A DNA stretch of 64,000 nt from Oncomelania hupensis (GCA_036898135.1 CM072521.1:68475489-68539488); one strand, 5' to 3'. Positions 1 to 12,160 are shown, counted from the first letter of the stretch. Notes: a model not told the origin generated them from the letters alone. Numbers and translations: made by a program.

Positions 1-720
1 TACAGTGAGTGAGCGAGTTCAGCTGGCCTAAGACTTCAGACGACCAAATACTACAGTACGTGAACGAGTTCAGCTGACCTAAGACTTCAGACGACCAAAG
101 ACTACAGTGAGTGAGCGAGTTCAGCTGGCCTAAGACTTCAGACGACCAAATACTACAGTACGTGAGCGAGATCAGCTGGCCTAAGACTTCAGACGACCAA
201 AGACTACAGTGAGTGAACGAGTTCAGCTGGCCTAAGACTTCAGACGACCAAATACTACAGTACGTGAACGAGTTCAGCTGACCTAAGACTTCAGACGACC
301 AAAGACTACAGTGAGTGAGCGAGTTCAGCTGGCCTAAGACTTCAGACGACCAAAGACTACAGTACGTGAGCGAGTTCAGCTGGCCTAAGACTTCAGACGA
401 CCAAAGACTACAGTATGTGAGCGAGTTCAGCTGGCCTAAGACTTCAGACGACCAAAGACTACAGTACGTGAGCGAGTTCAGCTGGCCTAAGACTTCAGAC
501 GACCAAAGACTACAGTACGTGAGCGAGTTAAGCTGGCCTAAGACTTCAGACGACCAAAGACTACAGTACGTGAGCGAGTTCAGCTGGCCTAAGACTTCAG
601 ACGACCAAAGACTACAGTATGTGAGCGAGTTCAGCTGGCCTAAGACTTCAGACGACCAAAGATTACAGTGCGTGAGCGAGATCAGCTGGCCTAAGACTTC
701 AGACGACGAAAGACTAAAGT
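1..720. repeat. 51-bp minisatellite, about 14 copies
   Basis: A 51-bp unit containing GAGCGAGTTCAGCTGGCC runs from the window edge with few substitutions and probably continues outside. The period is a multiple of 3 and the unit lacks a stop in one plus-strand frame, so 315-791 reads as a 17-residue peptide repeat (SEFSWPKTSDDQRLQYV). No signal peptide, splice signal or non-repeat domain supports a gene. Confidence 0.95.
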
Positions 721-779
721 GCCAGTTGACTGGCTATTATGAGCTGATCTCGTCACTGTCAGATGAAATCACAGAAAGT

Positions 780-1036
780 CTACCACGGTAAGGGTCATAA
801 TACTGTTAGATCCATCCCACTGCAGTACTAGTCTACCACGGTAAGGGTCATAATACTGTTAGATCCATCCCACTTCAGTACTAGTCTAGCACGGTAAGGG
901 TCATAATACTGTTAGATCCATCCCACTTCAGTACTAGTCTAGCACTGTAAGGGTCATAATACTGTTAGATCCATCCCACTTCAGTACTAGTCTAGCACGG
1001 TAAGGGTCATAATACTGTTAGATCCATCCCACTTCA
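780..1036. repeat. 53-bp minisatellite, about 5 copies
   Basis: The unit starts at 781, 834, 887 and onward, and contains GGTAAGGGTCATAATACTG. Copies are nearly identical. It begins exactly where the frame of the upstream 51-bp array ends. Confidence 0.93.
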
Positions 1037-1808
<772 letters not shown>

Positions 1809-1924
1809 GAATAGAAGCGCAAGTCACAGCCGTTGCAATAAGTCATCCCAACACCTTTAGATAAAGAAACTCACATCCTAATTATGTCATGCCTAATTTA
1901 ACAAGCAGTCATCATTCTAATGAT

Positions 1925-2250
1925 GTGTGTCTTCATATCTGTGGGTAGTTTATGGATGCCATGTGTACGTGTGTGGGAGTTTGAGGGAGTGTGTGTGGTG
2001 AATAAGTGTGTGCGCATGTAGGTGTGTGTATGTGGGGTGCATAGTGTAGGCCTACATTACATAATGTGCTGCAATTTCTAGATATATTGTCAATCTGTGT
2101 GCGTTTGTGTGGGTGTGCGTGACGTGTGTGTGTGTGTGTGCATGACGTGCGTGTGTGTGTGTGTGTGCATGACGTGTGTGCGTGCGCGCACTTGCGTGTG
2201 CGTGTGTATGTGCGCGTGTGTGCGTGTATGTGTGCTATCTGAAACGTTTT
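1925..2250. repeat. Imperfect (GT/GC)n low-complexity region
   Basis: Alternating purine-pyrimidine sequence rich in TGTGTG with CGTG and CGCG interruptions, a composition capable of forming Z-DNA. A run of about 18 G follows at 2315-2332. Confidence 0.85.
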
Positions 2251-2550
2251 GGTAGTATGGAGAGAGCGCAGATTGTGAGAAGGAATTTAGAGAGCCCAGG
2301 TTAGTGTGTGGGCTGGGGGGGGGGGGGGGGGGAGCCGGACGGTTGGAGGGGAAGGAGGATGTGAATAATGTACAGTTATGAGAATGGCTTTGACCGTTGA
2401 TTCCATCAATACCAAACTGAAAAGATCAGAGCAAGTCACTACAACTTAAAACAAACAAAAAGAGTCCCCAGAGTTCAGCATTTTGTGGTACCTTGTTGTT
2501 CGTAAGGGAAGCTTTTAGGGACTTCCCTTTTGTCAGAGCCAGCTCCAGCT

Positions 2551-2926
2551 GCAGATCCCAACACCTTCGCTGTTCCACCGTCCAGATCCCAACACCTTCG
2601 CCGTTCCACCTTCCAGATCCCAACACATTCGCTGTTCCACCTTCCAGATCCCAACACCTTCGCTGTTCCACCTTCCAGATCCCAACACCTTCGCTGTTCC
2701 ACCTTCCAGATCCCAACACCTTCGCCGTTCCACCTTCCAGATCCCAACACCTTCGCTGTTCCACCTTCCAGATCCCAACACCTTCGCCGTTCCACCTTCC
2801 AGATCCCAACACCTTCGCTGTTCCACCTTCCAGATCCCAACACCTTCGCTGTTCCACCTTCCAGATCCCAACACCTTCGCTGTTCCACCTTCCAGATCCC
2901 AACACCTTCGCTGTTCCACCTTCCTC
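2551..2926. repeat. 31-bp minisatellite, about 12 copies
   Basis: Unit CCAGATCCCAACACCTTCGC plus TGTTCCACCTT. Because 31 is not a multiple of 3, the peptide repeat has a 31-residue period that cycles through all frames. The overlapping 130-180-codon frames on both strands are products of the repeat. Confidence 0.95.
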
Positions 2927-3186
2927 CGTTGTAAAAAGAGTCGGTCAGGCTTTCCATGGGACTACGGTGTTGTGCTGCCGTTCATTAGTCCCAGCAGTAA
3001 ACGGGCTCAACGATCCTCAGCTTGTGAGAACAGGGGCCTAAACTGTGATTAGCAATCATTAACAGTTTTGGGCTGCAGTGAGTTATGGCAATAGGCAGTT
3101 TATCTCAAGTTCATCATCGGAGACAACGGCTTTTGGCAACCATTAAAAGGCAAAATTAAAAGCGGAGAGAAAGTGGGCAATTTGAT

Positions 3187-3275
3187 GGAGGTGGAATTGT
3201 GTGTGTGGGTGTGTCTGTGTGTGTGTGTGTGTCGGTGTGTGTGGGTGTGTGTGTGTGTGTCTGTGTGTGTGCACT
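3187..3275. repeat. Imperfect (GT)n microsatellite
   Basis: TGTGTG runs with GGTG and CTGTG interruptions. Confidence 0.85.
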
Positions 3276-3714
3276 TGCATAAACGTACATATAGTTACCA
3301 GGCCATGTCTTTCTTAGCTACAAATAGTTCATTTGCTTTGAACCCACTTTTTTTTTTCCAGGACCCCACTTTTTTCTAAGTATACGGTAGTGCTCTTTTA
3401 GTGCTTAGGAGTGCAGTTGTAGTGCATGAGAGTGTTTTAAGTACAAGGGAGTGCTCTATTCGGGACGGAAAAAAACAACTACATTTCGAGCAAATTTTGA
3501 AAGCAAGTCTACCTATTTCATCCCATATAGGAGACGAAATAGGTCCACTGTGTAGACGGAAAGAGTCAATTTTGGCAATTTTGCATTACATTACATTACA
3601 TGATTGTTGCTTTGCATTGGACTCTTACATTTTTAGATGAATTTTGCGCTCTTTCCATTAAAAAAACACAACACTTTCCGATTCCTACAATCTTAAATAA
3701 ACCCAGTTCTATAT

Positions 3715-3746
3715 ATATAATATAGATATATATATATATATATATG
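3715..3746. repeat. (TA)n microsatellite
   Basis: TATATA run with one AGA interruption, directly abutting the LINE relic that begins at about 3747. Confidence 0.9.
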
Positions 3747-3985
3747 TCTGACACAATGGCTCCAAATATTTGAAGTTATGCACTTTGTTGAGGGTTTGGC
3801 CTTGGACTTTGATGTCCGTGTTAATGCCATTGGTGTTGTTGGTCATCATTTTGGTCTTCTCTGCACTTATTTCTATTCCATAAGCTCTGGAGGTGGTGTC
3901 AAGCCTCTGTACCAGCTGTTCAAGTTCTTGTTCCTCTCCAGACAATCCATCAATGTCATCCGCAAAACGAAGATTGGAGATTGGC
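3747..3985 (-). pseudogene. RTE-like LINE reverse transcriptase fragment (catalytic segment)
   Basis: The minus strand encodes SNLRFADDIDG followed by GEEQELEQLVQRLDTTSRAYG and ISAEKTKMM. These match the FADD catalytic motif and the following palm/thumb segment of the LINE copy at 53229-55523, with a few substitutions. The fragment is cut at both ends: at the TA array on the 3' side and at an inversion point near 3985. It is a relic with no function expected. Confidence 0.88.
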
Positions 3986-4022
3986 AAAGATCATCCTGCA
4001 AGACACATTGCAAGGAGGTCTA
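3986..4022 (+). pseudogene. Short inverted LINE piece from the C-terminal region
   Basis: The plus strand reads AKIILQDTLQGG, a version of the AKTILQ(G/C)TVQGG segment that lies downstream of the catalytic motif in the same family (compare 13170-13205). It sits head-to-head with the preceding antisense piece, so the element is inverted within itself. Only about 37 bp remain. Confidence 0.6.
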
Positions 4023-4514
4023 AGTTTTTCCCCTCCCTCTCATTCCTCCCCCTCCCCATTGGTATGACGAGTCTGAGTTCTGACGTCATTGGTAGATGAA
4101 CCTCATAAATTGAACACGGTGAAATAATCCCAAACAGCATTCAGCATTTGTGCTGTTGGTTGGGCTGCATGGCTCCAAACTTCGTCTGTAGTTGAAACCC
4201 TGGACGATGTGATCTATTTTAAAATATTTAAAATATTTTAAAAAAAAAAAGGAGAAAACGAGATAAGTTTTTTTGGGTTAAAAAGAAATCAGTCTATTAT
4301 TTACTCTTTGTGATGAGAGTGTAAAGCGAGGACTAGACTGTGCACACATACCTTCCATCGCAGGGACTGTAAAGATCCTGACACTCATTTCCTAGACTGG
4401 GGAGTGCCAGATTTTATTTTTTTTTAAAACACACATGAAGCGCAATGTCTTATCCCCCTTTTGTGACGGGTTGTTCTGCTCTGTTGCTGCCATCCCGCTC
4501 TGTCATTGACAATC
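4023..4514. other. Inter-element sequence without gene
   Basis: It includes a degenerate interspersed motif near 4365-4410 (GTAAAGATCCTGACACTCAT). Related versions occur near 9512-9545 and, inverted, at 33845-33885. Nothing else was recognised. Confidence 0.5.
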
Positions 4515-4690
4515 CTATTCTATCCTATCCTATCCTATCCTATCCCTTAACTCCAAAGTCGTAGGGGCACTACAGATGATCGTTTAACCAGCGTACTCCA
4601 TTTTTCTCTGTCCTCAGCAACCCTCATAGTTTCGCTCAGTGTTAAACCAGTTCATTCTCAAATGTTGCCCTCCCACCTCTTTTTCCCTTG
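4515..4690 (-). pseudogene. RTE-like LINE 3' end with pentanucleotide tail
   Basis: Reading the minus strand, the fragment covers the family's C-terminal WEDNIREWTGL region (diverged) and the end of the coding region, and terminates in the (GGATA)n tail seen on the plus strand as TATCCTATCCTATCC at 4519-4545. It is truncated at its 5' side near 4690. Confidence 0.8.
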
Positions 4691-4911
4691 ACCAGTTTAG
4701 GGTGACGAATCACAACTAACAAAACAGTGCACGAGTTGAAATTCCATTAATTGCAAACTTAGCCATAAACGTTAATTTATTTTCTCTCCCTGACCTTCCA
4801 CCCTCTATAACAGGCTTAGAAACCCTATTATCACAGGTTTAGGACCCCTATTATCACAGGTTTAGAAAACTGAGTCATGACGATGCCCCTCCTCCATCTC
4901 CTCACCCCTTT

Positions 4912-5801
4912 GACATGCACAACAATGACTCATTACAACATGCACAACAATGACTCATTACAACATGTACAACAATGACTCATTACAACATGTACAACAA
5001 TGACTCATTACAACATGTACAACAATGACTCATTACAACATGCGCAACAATAACTCACTACAAAATGTACAACAATGACGCATTACAGCATGCACAACAA
5101 TGACTCATTACAACATGTACAACAATGACTCATTACAACATGTACAACAATGACTCATTACAACATGCGCAACAATAACTCACTACAAAATGTACAACAA
5201 TGACGCATTACAGCATGCACAACAATGACTCATTACAACATGTACAACAATGACTCACTACAAAATGTACAACAATGACGCATTACAGCATGCACAACAA
5301 TGACTCATTACAACATGCACAACAATGACTCACTACAAAATGTACAACAATGACGCATTACAGCATGCACAACAATGACTCATTACAACATGTACAACAA
5401 TGACGCATTACAGCATGCACAACAATGACTCATTACAACATGTACAACAATGACTCATTACAACATGTACAACAATGACTCATCACAACATGCACAAAAA
5501 CGACTCATTACAACATGTACAACAATGACTCATTACAACATGCATAACAATGACTCATTACAACATGCATAACAATGACTCATTACAACATGTACAACAA
5601 TAACTCATTACAACATGCACAACAATGACTATCGCAACATACACAACAATGACTCATTACAACACGCACAACAATGACTCGTTACAACATGTACAACAAT
5701 GACTCATTACAACATGCACAACAATGACTCATTACAACATACATAACTATGACTCATTACAACATACACAACAATGACTCATTACAACATGCACAACAAT
5801 G
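4912..5801. repeat. 25-bp minisatellite, about 35 copies, carrying AP-1-like sites
   Basis: Unit ACATGTACAACAATGACTCA plus TTACA. Most units contain the 9-bp palindrome ATGACTCAT; a minority have ATGACGCAT or ATAACTCA. ATGACTCAT is the consensus recognised by AP-1/GCN4-type bZIP factors. The copies show a mosaic of shared variants, as expected from local duplication. Confidence 0.95.
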
Positions 5802-6477
5802 GAAACTTCACCCATGACCCTCCTCACCTAATCCTACCTTCCTTCACCCTCTCACTCCCCCCTTACCCTCTCACCTTACTCTCGCCCCCCCCCCATTTCA
5901 TTACCTTTTACTCTCGCCCCTCTCCCCCCCTTCCATTACCTTTTACCCTCGCCCCTCTCCCCCCTTCCATTGTCTATACCCTCTCACTCACGCTCAACCC
6001 CATTTCTATTTCATTGACCCCTACCTTCACCCTGTTAGCCCCTTAATCAACACAACCACTCATCATCATACTTAGTTATATCAGTGACTTAGTAATTAGT
6101 TACAATTAATTTACACTCTCAATTAACCTAGATCTGTCTTACCTGACTTATATAATTAATTTATATCTGACTTATCTGACTTATATAATTGACTTATAAT
6201 TAAGGTTTTTAAAAAGTTACTTACACAAGTTAAAATTTCTCTTCAGTCTTAGTAACTTTCCTACTTACAGAAGTATCTTATAATTGGTTGAGTAGTTTTT
6301 ACAATTAATTTTGCATGTTTCTGTTTTTTAAGTTTCTCTTTCAATTTAATTCTTTCTTCTTTGGATTCAATGGACAGTTCGCTCGTGGCTTTCTGCCAGC
6401 CATCGGTGTATGAGTTTTGTGATGGAGTTGACTGTCCTGATTGTAGGAATGACAATGTGTTAGTTATTCATAGTTGA
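5802..6477. other. Pyrimidine-rich then AT-rich spacer, no gene recognised
   Basis: 5820-6045 is C/T-rich with two near-duplicate CTCGCCCCTCTCCCCCC blocks. 6060-6250 is AT-rich. A 64-codon lysine-rich minus-strand frame (6261-6455) has no recognised domain and is not called. Confidence 0.5.
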
Positions 6478-6600
6478 TAAGGTCCAGCGGAGGAATGGAC
6501 TGTTAGTTAGTTTATAAGGTCAAGCACAGGACTGACAGTTTGTTAGTTATTCATTGTTTATAAGGTCCAGCGGAGGAATGGACAGTGTTGTGCGGTAATA
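6478..6600. repeat. Interspersed repeat fragment related to the end of family A
   Basis: AGTTATTCATTGTTTATAAGG followed by TCCAGCGGA occurs here in two imperfect direct copies. Related versions are at 34160-34205, inverted at 44050-44100, and partly at 22030-22070. Confidence 0.6.
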
Positions 6601-6830
6601 ATACACAGTAATATTGTTGTTGCTGTTATATTGTATAGACAAACACTAAAGTTTTGGCTGATGATATGCAAATACAACCTACCTCGTGAAACAGTGTCGC
6701 AGTGTACACATTACAACTGTGAAATTATGTCTCTGTCTATTAACTTTTGTAGCCAGGCATTAAAAAAATATTGAGTGATGTCATATGCCAAGAGCGCTTC
6801 AAATGTTATCAGCTGTACTGAGTAATCTGA

Positions 6831-6923
<93 letters not shown>

Positions 6924-6925
6924 GT
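6831..6925. repeat. (GAT)n microsatellite, left part
   Basis: About 30 GAT units. Homopolymeric Asp, Met and His frames here are translations of the array. Confidence 0.97.
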
Positions 6926-6944
6926 GGTGATGACTACAGTTTAT

Positions 6945-7257
6945 TATCCTTTCTATCAGGAAACTCTGGGCCGCCTCCCCCGGGGAAGGCGTAGTCACAG
7001 CCAGTGGCGGGCCCACACTCTACCTACCTAACATTATTTGTGAATTTTTTTTTTGAAATTTTTGCTGGGGGAGCAATCCGGAGTACCCGGAGAAAACCCC
7101 CGAGACGTTGCCCGAGTCGAAAGTAAATAATATTCAGAGAAACATAACGCTCAGATGCTGGATCGAACCCACACCTGTCAGACGCCATTGGTTTCTGGCT
7201 TGTGGACAAGGCAAGTTAGTCCCGCCTTAGCCCACTTGGCCACAACGCTCGCTCGCT
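6945..7257 (-). mobile_element. tRNA-headed SINE (Ser/Leu-like head), minus strand
   Basis: Read from 7257 leftward, TGGCCAAGTGGGCTAAGGCG resembles an A box and GTGGGTTCGATCC a B box of the RNA polymerase III promoter. The body contains the core GGGGTTTTCTCCGGGTACTC. A second copy lies at 43465-43826. The element sits between two (GAT)n arrays of the same orientation, so it appears to have inserted into one microsatellite. No protein is encoded; mobility would depend on a LINE in trans. Confidence 0.85.
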
Positions 7258-7258
7258 C

Positions 7259-7299
<41 letters not shown>

Positions 7300-7311
7300 C
7301 GATGATGATGT
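7258..7311. repeat. (GAT)n microsatellite, right part
   Basis: About 16 GAT units with one GAC, continuing the array interrupted by the SINE. Confidence 0.95.
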
Positions 7312-7482
7312 AATGTAATATTAAGCTAAAGATAATAATAAAGATATAATAAAGATAAAATTGACACTTGTAATACTAACTTTAAGTTTAAGAGCTTACT
7401 TTTAATGATAGCCTGAGGAGTTTGTAATTAAAAAAAATCTAAATTATGCGAAGAACACACAATTATCAGCATAATAATGCCC

Positions 7483-7552
7483 TTGTTCTACTGATGACCT
7501 TGTTGTACTGATGACCTTGTTCTACTGATGACCTTGTTCTACTGATGACGAC
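7483..7552. repeat. 17-bp tandem repeat, about 4 copies
   Basis: Unit CCTTGTTCTACTGATGA, one copy with TTGTTG. Confidence 0.9.
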
Positions 7553-7789
7553 AACACTCTCACCCACCCCTTACGAGGCCATCCTCCCCCCCCCCTCCGT
7601 TCCTATCCTGACTTCTCTCTCTCTCTTACACACACACACCCTCACACACATACACACACACGCACACAACCCACTTCCTGGTTTGATGATAATAAACATT
7701 TTCAGTAATCTTTGAGTTCAAAAGGAACGGTGGTGGGGAGTGGGGAGGAGTGATGATAGGGGTGAAGGACGAGGCAGGGGACTTGTTTC

Positions 7790-8205
7790 TCAAAGTCTGC
7801 ACAGAGATAGCAGCTTAACGTCCCGTGTCTTCTGTGTGCAAGGGCCTCGTTTTCATCAGGGTCTGCACAGAGATAGCAGCTTAAACGTCCCGTGTCTTCT
7901 GTGTGTCAGGGCTTCGTTTTCATCAGGATCTGCACAGAGATAGCAGTTTAAACGTCCCGTGTCTTCTGTGTACCAGGGCCTCGTTTTATCAGGATCTGCA
8001 CAGAGATAGCAGTTTAAACGTCCCGTGTCTTCTGTGTACCAGGGCCTCGTTTTCATCAGGATCTGCACAGAGATAGCAGTTTAAACGTCCCGTGTCTTCT
8101 GTGTACCAGGGCCTCGTTTTCATCAGGATCTGCACAGAGATAGCAGCTTAAACGTCCCGTGTCTTCTGTGTGCCAGGGCCTCGTTTTCATCAGGGTCTGC
8201 GTGGA
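7790..8205. repeat. 67-bp minisatellite, about 6 copies
   Basis: Units begin GTCTGCACAGAGATAGCAGC or ATCTGCACAGAG and end GTTTTCATCAGG. One unit is 66 bp after loss of a C near 7987. The short frames on either strand are translations of this array. Confidence 0.93.
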
Positions 8206-8631
8206 TATGGCAGTGGCCGTCTTCTCTCCCTTTCTGCTTTACCTTCCGGTCCTAGCAAGAGCCAGGTATCCAGTAACAGCTGGTCAGATGGGAGCGATTG
8301 TTACGAGTTGTCGCGTTTTTTTATTTTTTATTTTTTAAACGTTGGTCGGATCTCGTTTATTCATGGTGCGTAAATGTTAATTAAACTGTCTCATGTGTTA
8401 AACGGTCTTATGTGTTAAACTGTCTTATGTCTTATGAGTTATTCGCTGTACCGAAGGAAATGTACTCATTTACAGCTGGGTGAACTATGGCCATTGTTGT
8501 CCGCTGTTTCGATCTTCATCCGTCGGCGTTCAGTCATCCAAGTAATAATAACGTGGCGGATCCTTGCTTAACACTGATACAGCCCATTGAGCATGCACTG
8601 CTATTTAGGGAGACTTGCACTATTTAAGACA

Positions 8632-8642
8632 TCATCATCGTC

Positions 8643-8701
<59 letters not shown>

Positions 8702-8741
8702 GCACTTTTATTTATTGAGACTTGCTTTATTTAGGACATTG

Positions 8742-8812
<71 letters not shown>
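8632..8812. repeat. Two (CAT)n arrays with a repeated spacer
   Basis: (TCA)n arrays at 8636-8702 and 8744-8812 are separated by GCACTTTTATTTATTGAGAC. This resembles the sequence just left of the first array (GCACTGCTATTTAGGGAGAC), so array plus spacer look duplicated. Confidence 0.85.
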
Positions 8813-8815
<3 letters not shown>

Positions 8816-9607
8816 CTGAGGTCCAAGAGTAATTGTTCTTCTTTTTGAGACAGCCGCCATGGTTCAACTGATTATGGCGTTGTTATGAAATATAATAGCG
8901 CTCTCTCCAACATTTGCATAGGCGGAGGATAAAAGCACCAATAGTGGGTTCAGAGCACATTTAAATGGTTGGGTTTACAGGCACTGCGCGCTTTGTTTAG
9001 CCACAGTTCAGGATCGATAACGCGATTGCTTGTAACAACAAATCGATATTTAGTGAAAATTGCTGCCAAAGAAAGCTGAAAGCGAAAGTACAGATACACT
9101 TCCGGTTGTCGAGATTTCCACAATGGCCGGAGGCGGAGCGAAAAAGCGACAGGGCTATAGAGGACAGGTTTAATGCGCCGTAAATAACCTCAATTGCAGT
9201 TTGATTTGGGCAGTGGATCCAACTGTTGGAGAAGGTAGATGATGGATGGAGAAGTGGGAGGCGTGTTGACTTAGTGGTAAAAGCGACGGCTAAACAATTG
9301 AAAGGTTGAACGTTGGGTGATAACCCTGCATGCAGTGGGTCCACTGCAAGGTTCAAGGTTCAAGGCTGACCCCTGCAATGCGGAAACAGAAAATGACCTG
9401 ACCATGATATGATGCACAGATTAGAGCCCCCCTCCTCCCCCCCACTCTTTTACTCCTTCGGGTGGGAGGATAAACCGAGGTCTTCTTTGCACTCAACGTG
9501 CTTCATCGCTCGGACTTTAAAGACCCTGACGCTCACGTTCTAGACGGATGAGTCCAGCCACAAAAATACACCCAGAACAAAACAAAAATGGAGATGATAG
9601 GGGAGAG
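8813..9607. other. Low-repeat stretch, no gene recognised
   Basis: A 119-codon minus-strand frame at 8997-9356 shows no recognised domain or splice signals, so it is not called. TTGACTTAGTGGTAAAAGCG near 9267 weakly resembles a polymerase III A box, but I could not find a convincing B box. Confidence 0.45.
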
Positions 9608-9614
9608 GAAGAAG

Positions 9615-9664
9615 ACGACGACAACAACAACAACAACAAAACAACAACAACAACAACAACAAGC
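9615..9664. repeat. (CAA)n microsatellite
   Basis: CAACAACAA run within an A-rich, G-rich strand. 9800-9870 is a G-rich GGGTGGGG tract. Confidence 0.9.
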
Positions 9665-10021
9665 ATTGAGCTTTGGAAAGGATGTAGAAAGTCGGGTGTT
9701 GGAAAGGTATGGAAGGGGGTGGGATGTGGAGAGGGAGGGGAGAATGAGAGAGAGACGCTGGAAGTGGAACAACAATTCTTGTGAGTTGATAATAGACCTA
9801 TGGCTTGGTGGGTGGGGGGTGGGTGGTGAGTGGGTGAGGGTGGGGGTGGGTGGGGGAGGCGGTGGGCCGAATAAAACGGGAGAAGGGAGGAGGTATAGAT
9901 GGAACAAAAGATTTGGTGGGCGAGAGTTTGGGTTGTGTTGCATGGGGTAGGGGTGGAAATGGGTTTGTCTAGGGGAGAGAGGACAGAACAATACAAAGAA
10001 GAAGACGAGGTTTACAGAGTT

Positions 10022-11228
10022 TAGGTATGGGTGAGAGACGAGAGTTTAGGTATGGGTGAGTGACGAGAGTTTAGGTATGGGTGAGGTAGACGAGAGTTTA
10101 GGTGTGGGTGAAGTAGACGAGAGTTTAGGTATGGGTGAAGTAGACGAGAGTTTAGGTGTGGGTGAAGAAGACGAGAGTTTAGGTATGGGTGAGGTAGACG
10201 AGAGTTTAGGTATGGGTGAAGTAGACGAGAGTTTAGGTATGGGTGAAGTAGACGAGAGTTTAGGTATGGGTGAAGTAGACGAGAGTTTAGGTATGGGTGA
10301 AGTAGACGAGAGTTTAGGTATGGGTGAGGTAGACGAGAGTTTAGGTATGGGTGAAGAAGACGAGAGTTTAGGTATGGGTGAAGAAGACGAGAGTTTAGGT
10401 ATGGGTGAAGAAGACGAGAGTTTAGGTATGGGTGAGGTAGACGAGAGTTTAGGTGTGGGTGAAGTAGACGAGAGTTTAGGTATGGGTGAAGAAGACGAGA
10501 GTTTAGGTATGGGTGAAGTAGACGAGAGTTTAGGTGTGGGTGAAGTAGACGATAGTTTAGGTGTGGGTGAAGTAGACGAGAGTTTAGGTATGGATGAATA
10601 AGACGAGAGTTTAGGTATGGGTGAAGAAGACGAGAGTTTAGGTATGGGTGAGGTAGACGAGAGTTTTGGTGTGGGTGAAGTAGACGAGAGTTTAGGTATG
10701 GGTGAAGAAGACGAGTGTTTAGGTATGGTTGAAGAAGACGAGAGTTTAGGTGTGGGTGAGGTAGACGAGAGTTTAGGTATGGGTGAGGTAGACGAGAGTT
10801 TAGGTGTGGGTGAAGTAGACGAGAGTTTAGTTATGGGTGAGGTAGACGAGAGTTTAGGTATGGGTGAGGTAGACGAGAGTTTAGGTGTGGGTGAAGTAGA
10901 CGAGAGTTTAGGTATGGGTGAAGAAGACGAGAGTTTAGGTATGGGTGAAGTAGACGAGAGTTTAGGTGTGGGTGAAGTAGACCAGAGTTTAGGTATGGAT
11001 GAAGAAGACGAGAGTTTAGGCATGGGTAAAGAAGACGAAAGTTTAGGTATGGGTAAAGAAGACGAAAGTTTAGGTATGGGTGAAGAAGACGAAAGTTTAG
11101 GTATGGGTAAAGAAGACGAGAGTTTAGGTATGGGTAAAGAAGACGAAACTTTAGGTATGGATAAAGAAGACGAGAATTTAGGCATGGGTAAAGAAGACGA
11201 AACTTTAGGTATGGGTAAAGAAGACGAT
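10022..11228. repeat. 27-bp minisatellite, about 44 copies, open on both strands
   Basis: Unit GAGTTTAGGTATGGGTGAAG plus TAGACGA. The plus strand reads DESLGMGEV repeats in two blocks (10056-10601 and 10617-11258) split by one stop. The minus strand reads PIPKLSSTS repeats for 379 codons (10046-11185). The differences between units are few and include both silent and replacement changes in either frame. I see no start context, splice site or flanking domain, so I treat it as a VNTR. Confidence 0.93.
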
Positions 11229-11735
11229 CAGACGTTGACAATTATTAGGATGAAGTGAGGGTGGGTAGGGGAGGCGGACAGGTGTTGAGGGTGGGGGGTG
11301 GGGGGTGGCGGAGTGGGTAGGAGGTTGTAGATCCCAAAGCGGTGGCAGACACAATAAGAAGCGTCTTCCCTCACTTGGGTCGTGAGCTTGCTGCCGCCAG
11401 TGTGCTGGCACAGGACGGGCGACAGTCAGCCATTTAACTGTGGTCTTTGTCCGTTCTTCCATTTTGTACTGATCGATACTCACATGTCGTCTGTCTTTGA
11501 ATAACGGACAGCCAGACACTCTTCCTCTTTCCCGTGCAGTCCCTCTCTCACACTCTGTCTCACTCCTTTCTCATGCCCTATCCACAGAGAAAGAAGAGAG
11601 AGAGGAGGAGGAGGAGGAGGAGGAGAACAAAAATAGGAAGGAGAAGAAAGAGGAGGAAAAATAAAAAGTAAAATGAGGAGGAAGCTGGACTATCGTTTGG
11701 ACGATGTTTTGTAAATTAATTCTAGCGCATGCTCA
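11229..11735. other. G-rich then purine-rich spacer
   Basis: 11270-11330 is GGGTGGGG-rich and 11585-11680 is GGA/GAA-rich. A 104-codon minus-strand frame (11205-11519) has no recognised domain. Confidence 0.5.
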
Positions 11736-11736
11736 A

Positions 11737-11755
11737 ACTACTACTACTACTACTG

Positions 11756-11828
<73 letters not shown>
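11737..11828. repeat. (ACT)n microsatellite, left part
   Basis: About 30 ACT units with one TGCT interruption, running directly into the head of the SINE at 11829. Confidence 0.96.
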
Positions 11829-11830
<2 letters not shown>

Positions 11831-12100
11831 GTGGCGCAGTGGATTAGTCGCCAGTTTCCTATGCCGAAGGTCGCGGGTTCGATTCCCGCAAGGGGCGAAC
11901 GTCTGTGACTTAGGCACGAGACTATTGAGGTCACCGAGGGTTTTATCCGGGCACTCTGGTTTCCTCCCTACCTTCAATAATGGTACTGGACGCAGTCAAT
12001 ATAAAATTTCAAAAAATATAACTTCGATTTTCTTTCTGTCTTCCAACAGCGATCTGCCTGCCTTTACACTACCTGTTTCAGTGATGGATGTGTATTTGTT

Positions 12101-12160
<60 letters not shown>

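Noticed and set aside
1..720. CRISPR-like array
   Set aside because: Units are contiguous direct repeats without unique spacers, in eukaryotic DNA. The same applies to the other minisatellites.
315..791. 158-codon frame of 17-residue repeats as a secreted or structural repeat protein
   Set aside because: It is the translation of a 51-bp minisatellite that extends upstream out of frame context, with no signal peptide, unique domain or splice signals.
2426..3041. Six overlapping 130-180-codon frames
   Set aside because: A 31-bp repeat cycles through all frames and lacks stops on both strands; no unique domain.
9258..9330. Additional tRNA-derived SINE head
   Set aside because: Only a weak A-box resemblance; no convincing B box, repeat copy or tail.
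8997..9356. 119-codon minus-strand gene
   Set aside because: No recognised domain, no splice or promoter context, and composition not distinguishable from chance by reading.
10046..11185. 379-codon minus-strand Ser/Pro-rich repeat protein
   Set aside because: Same 27-bp array is open on both strands because its period is a multiple of 3 and the unit lacks stops; no independent coding evidence.
11829..11897. Functional tRNA gene
   Set aside because: Same head recurs at 30266-30345 with SINE body and tail; stems are degraded.
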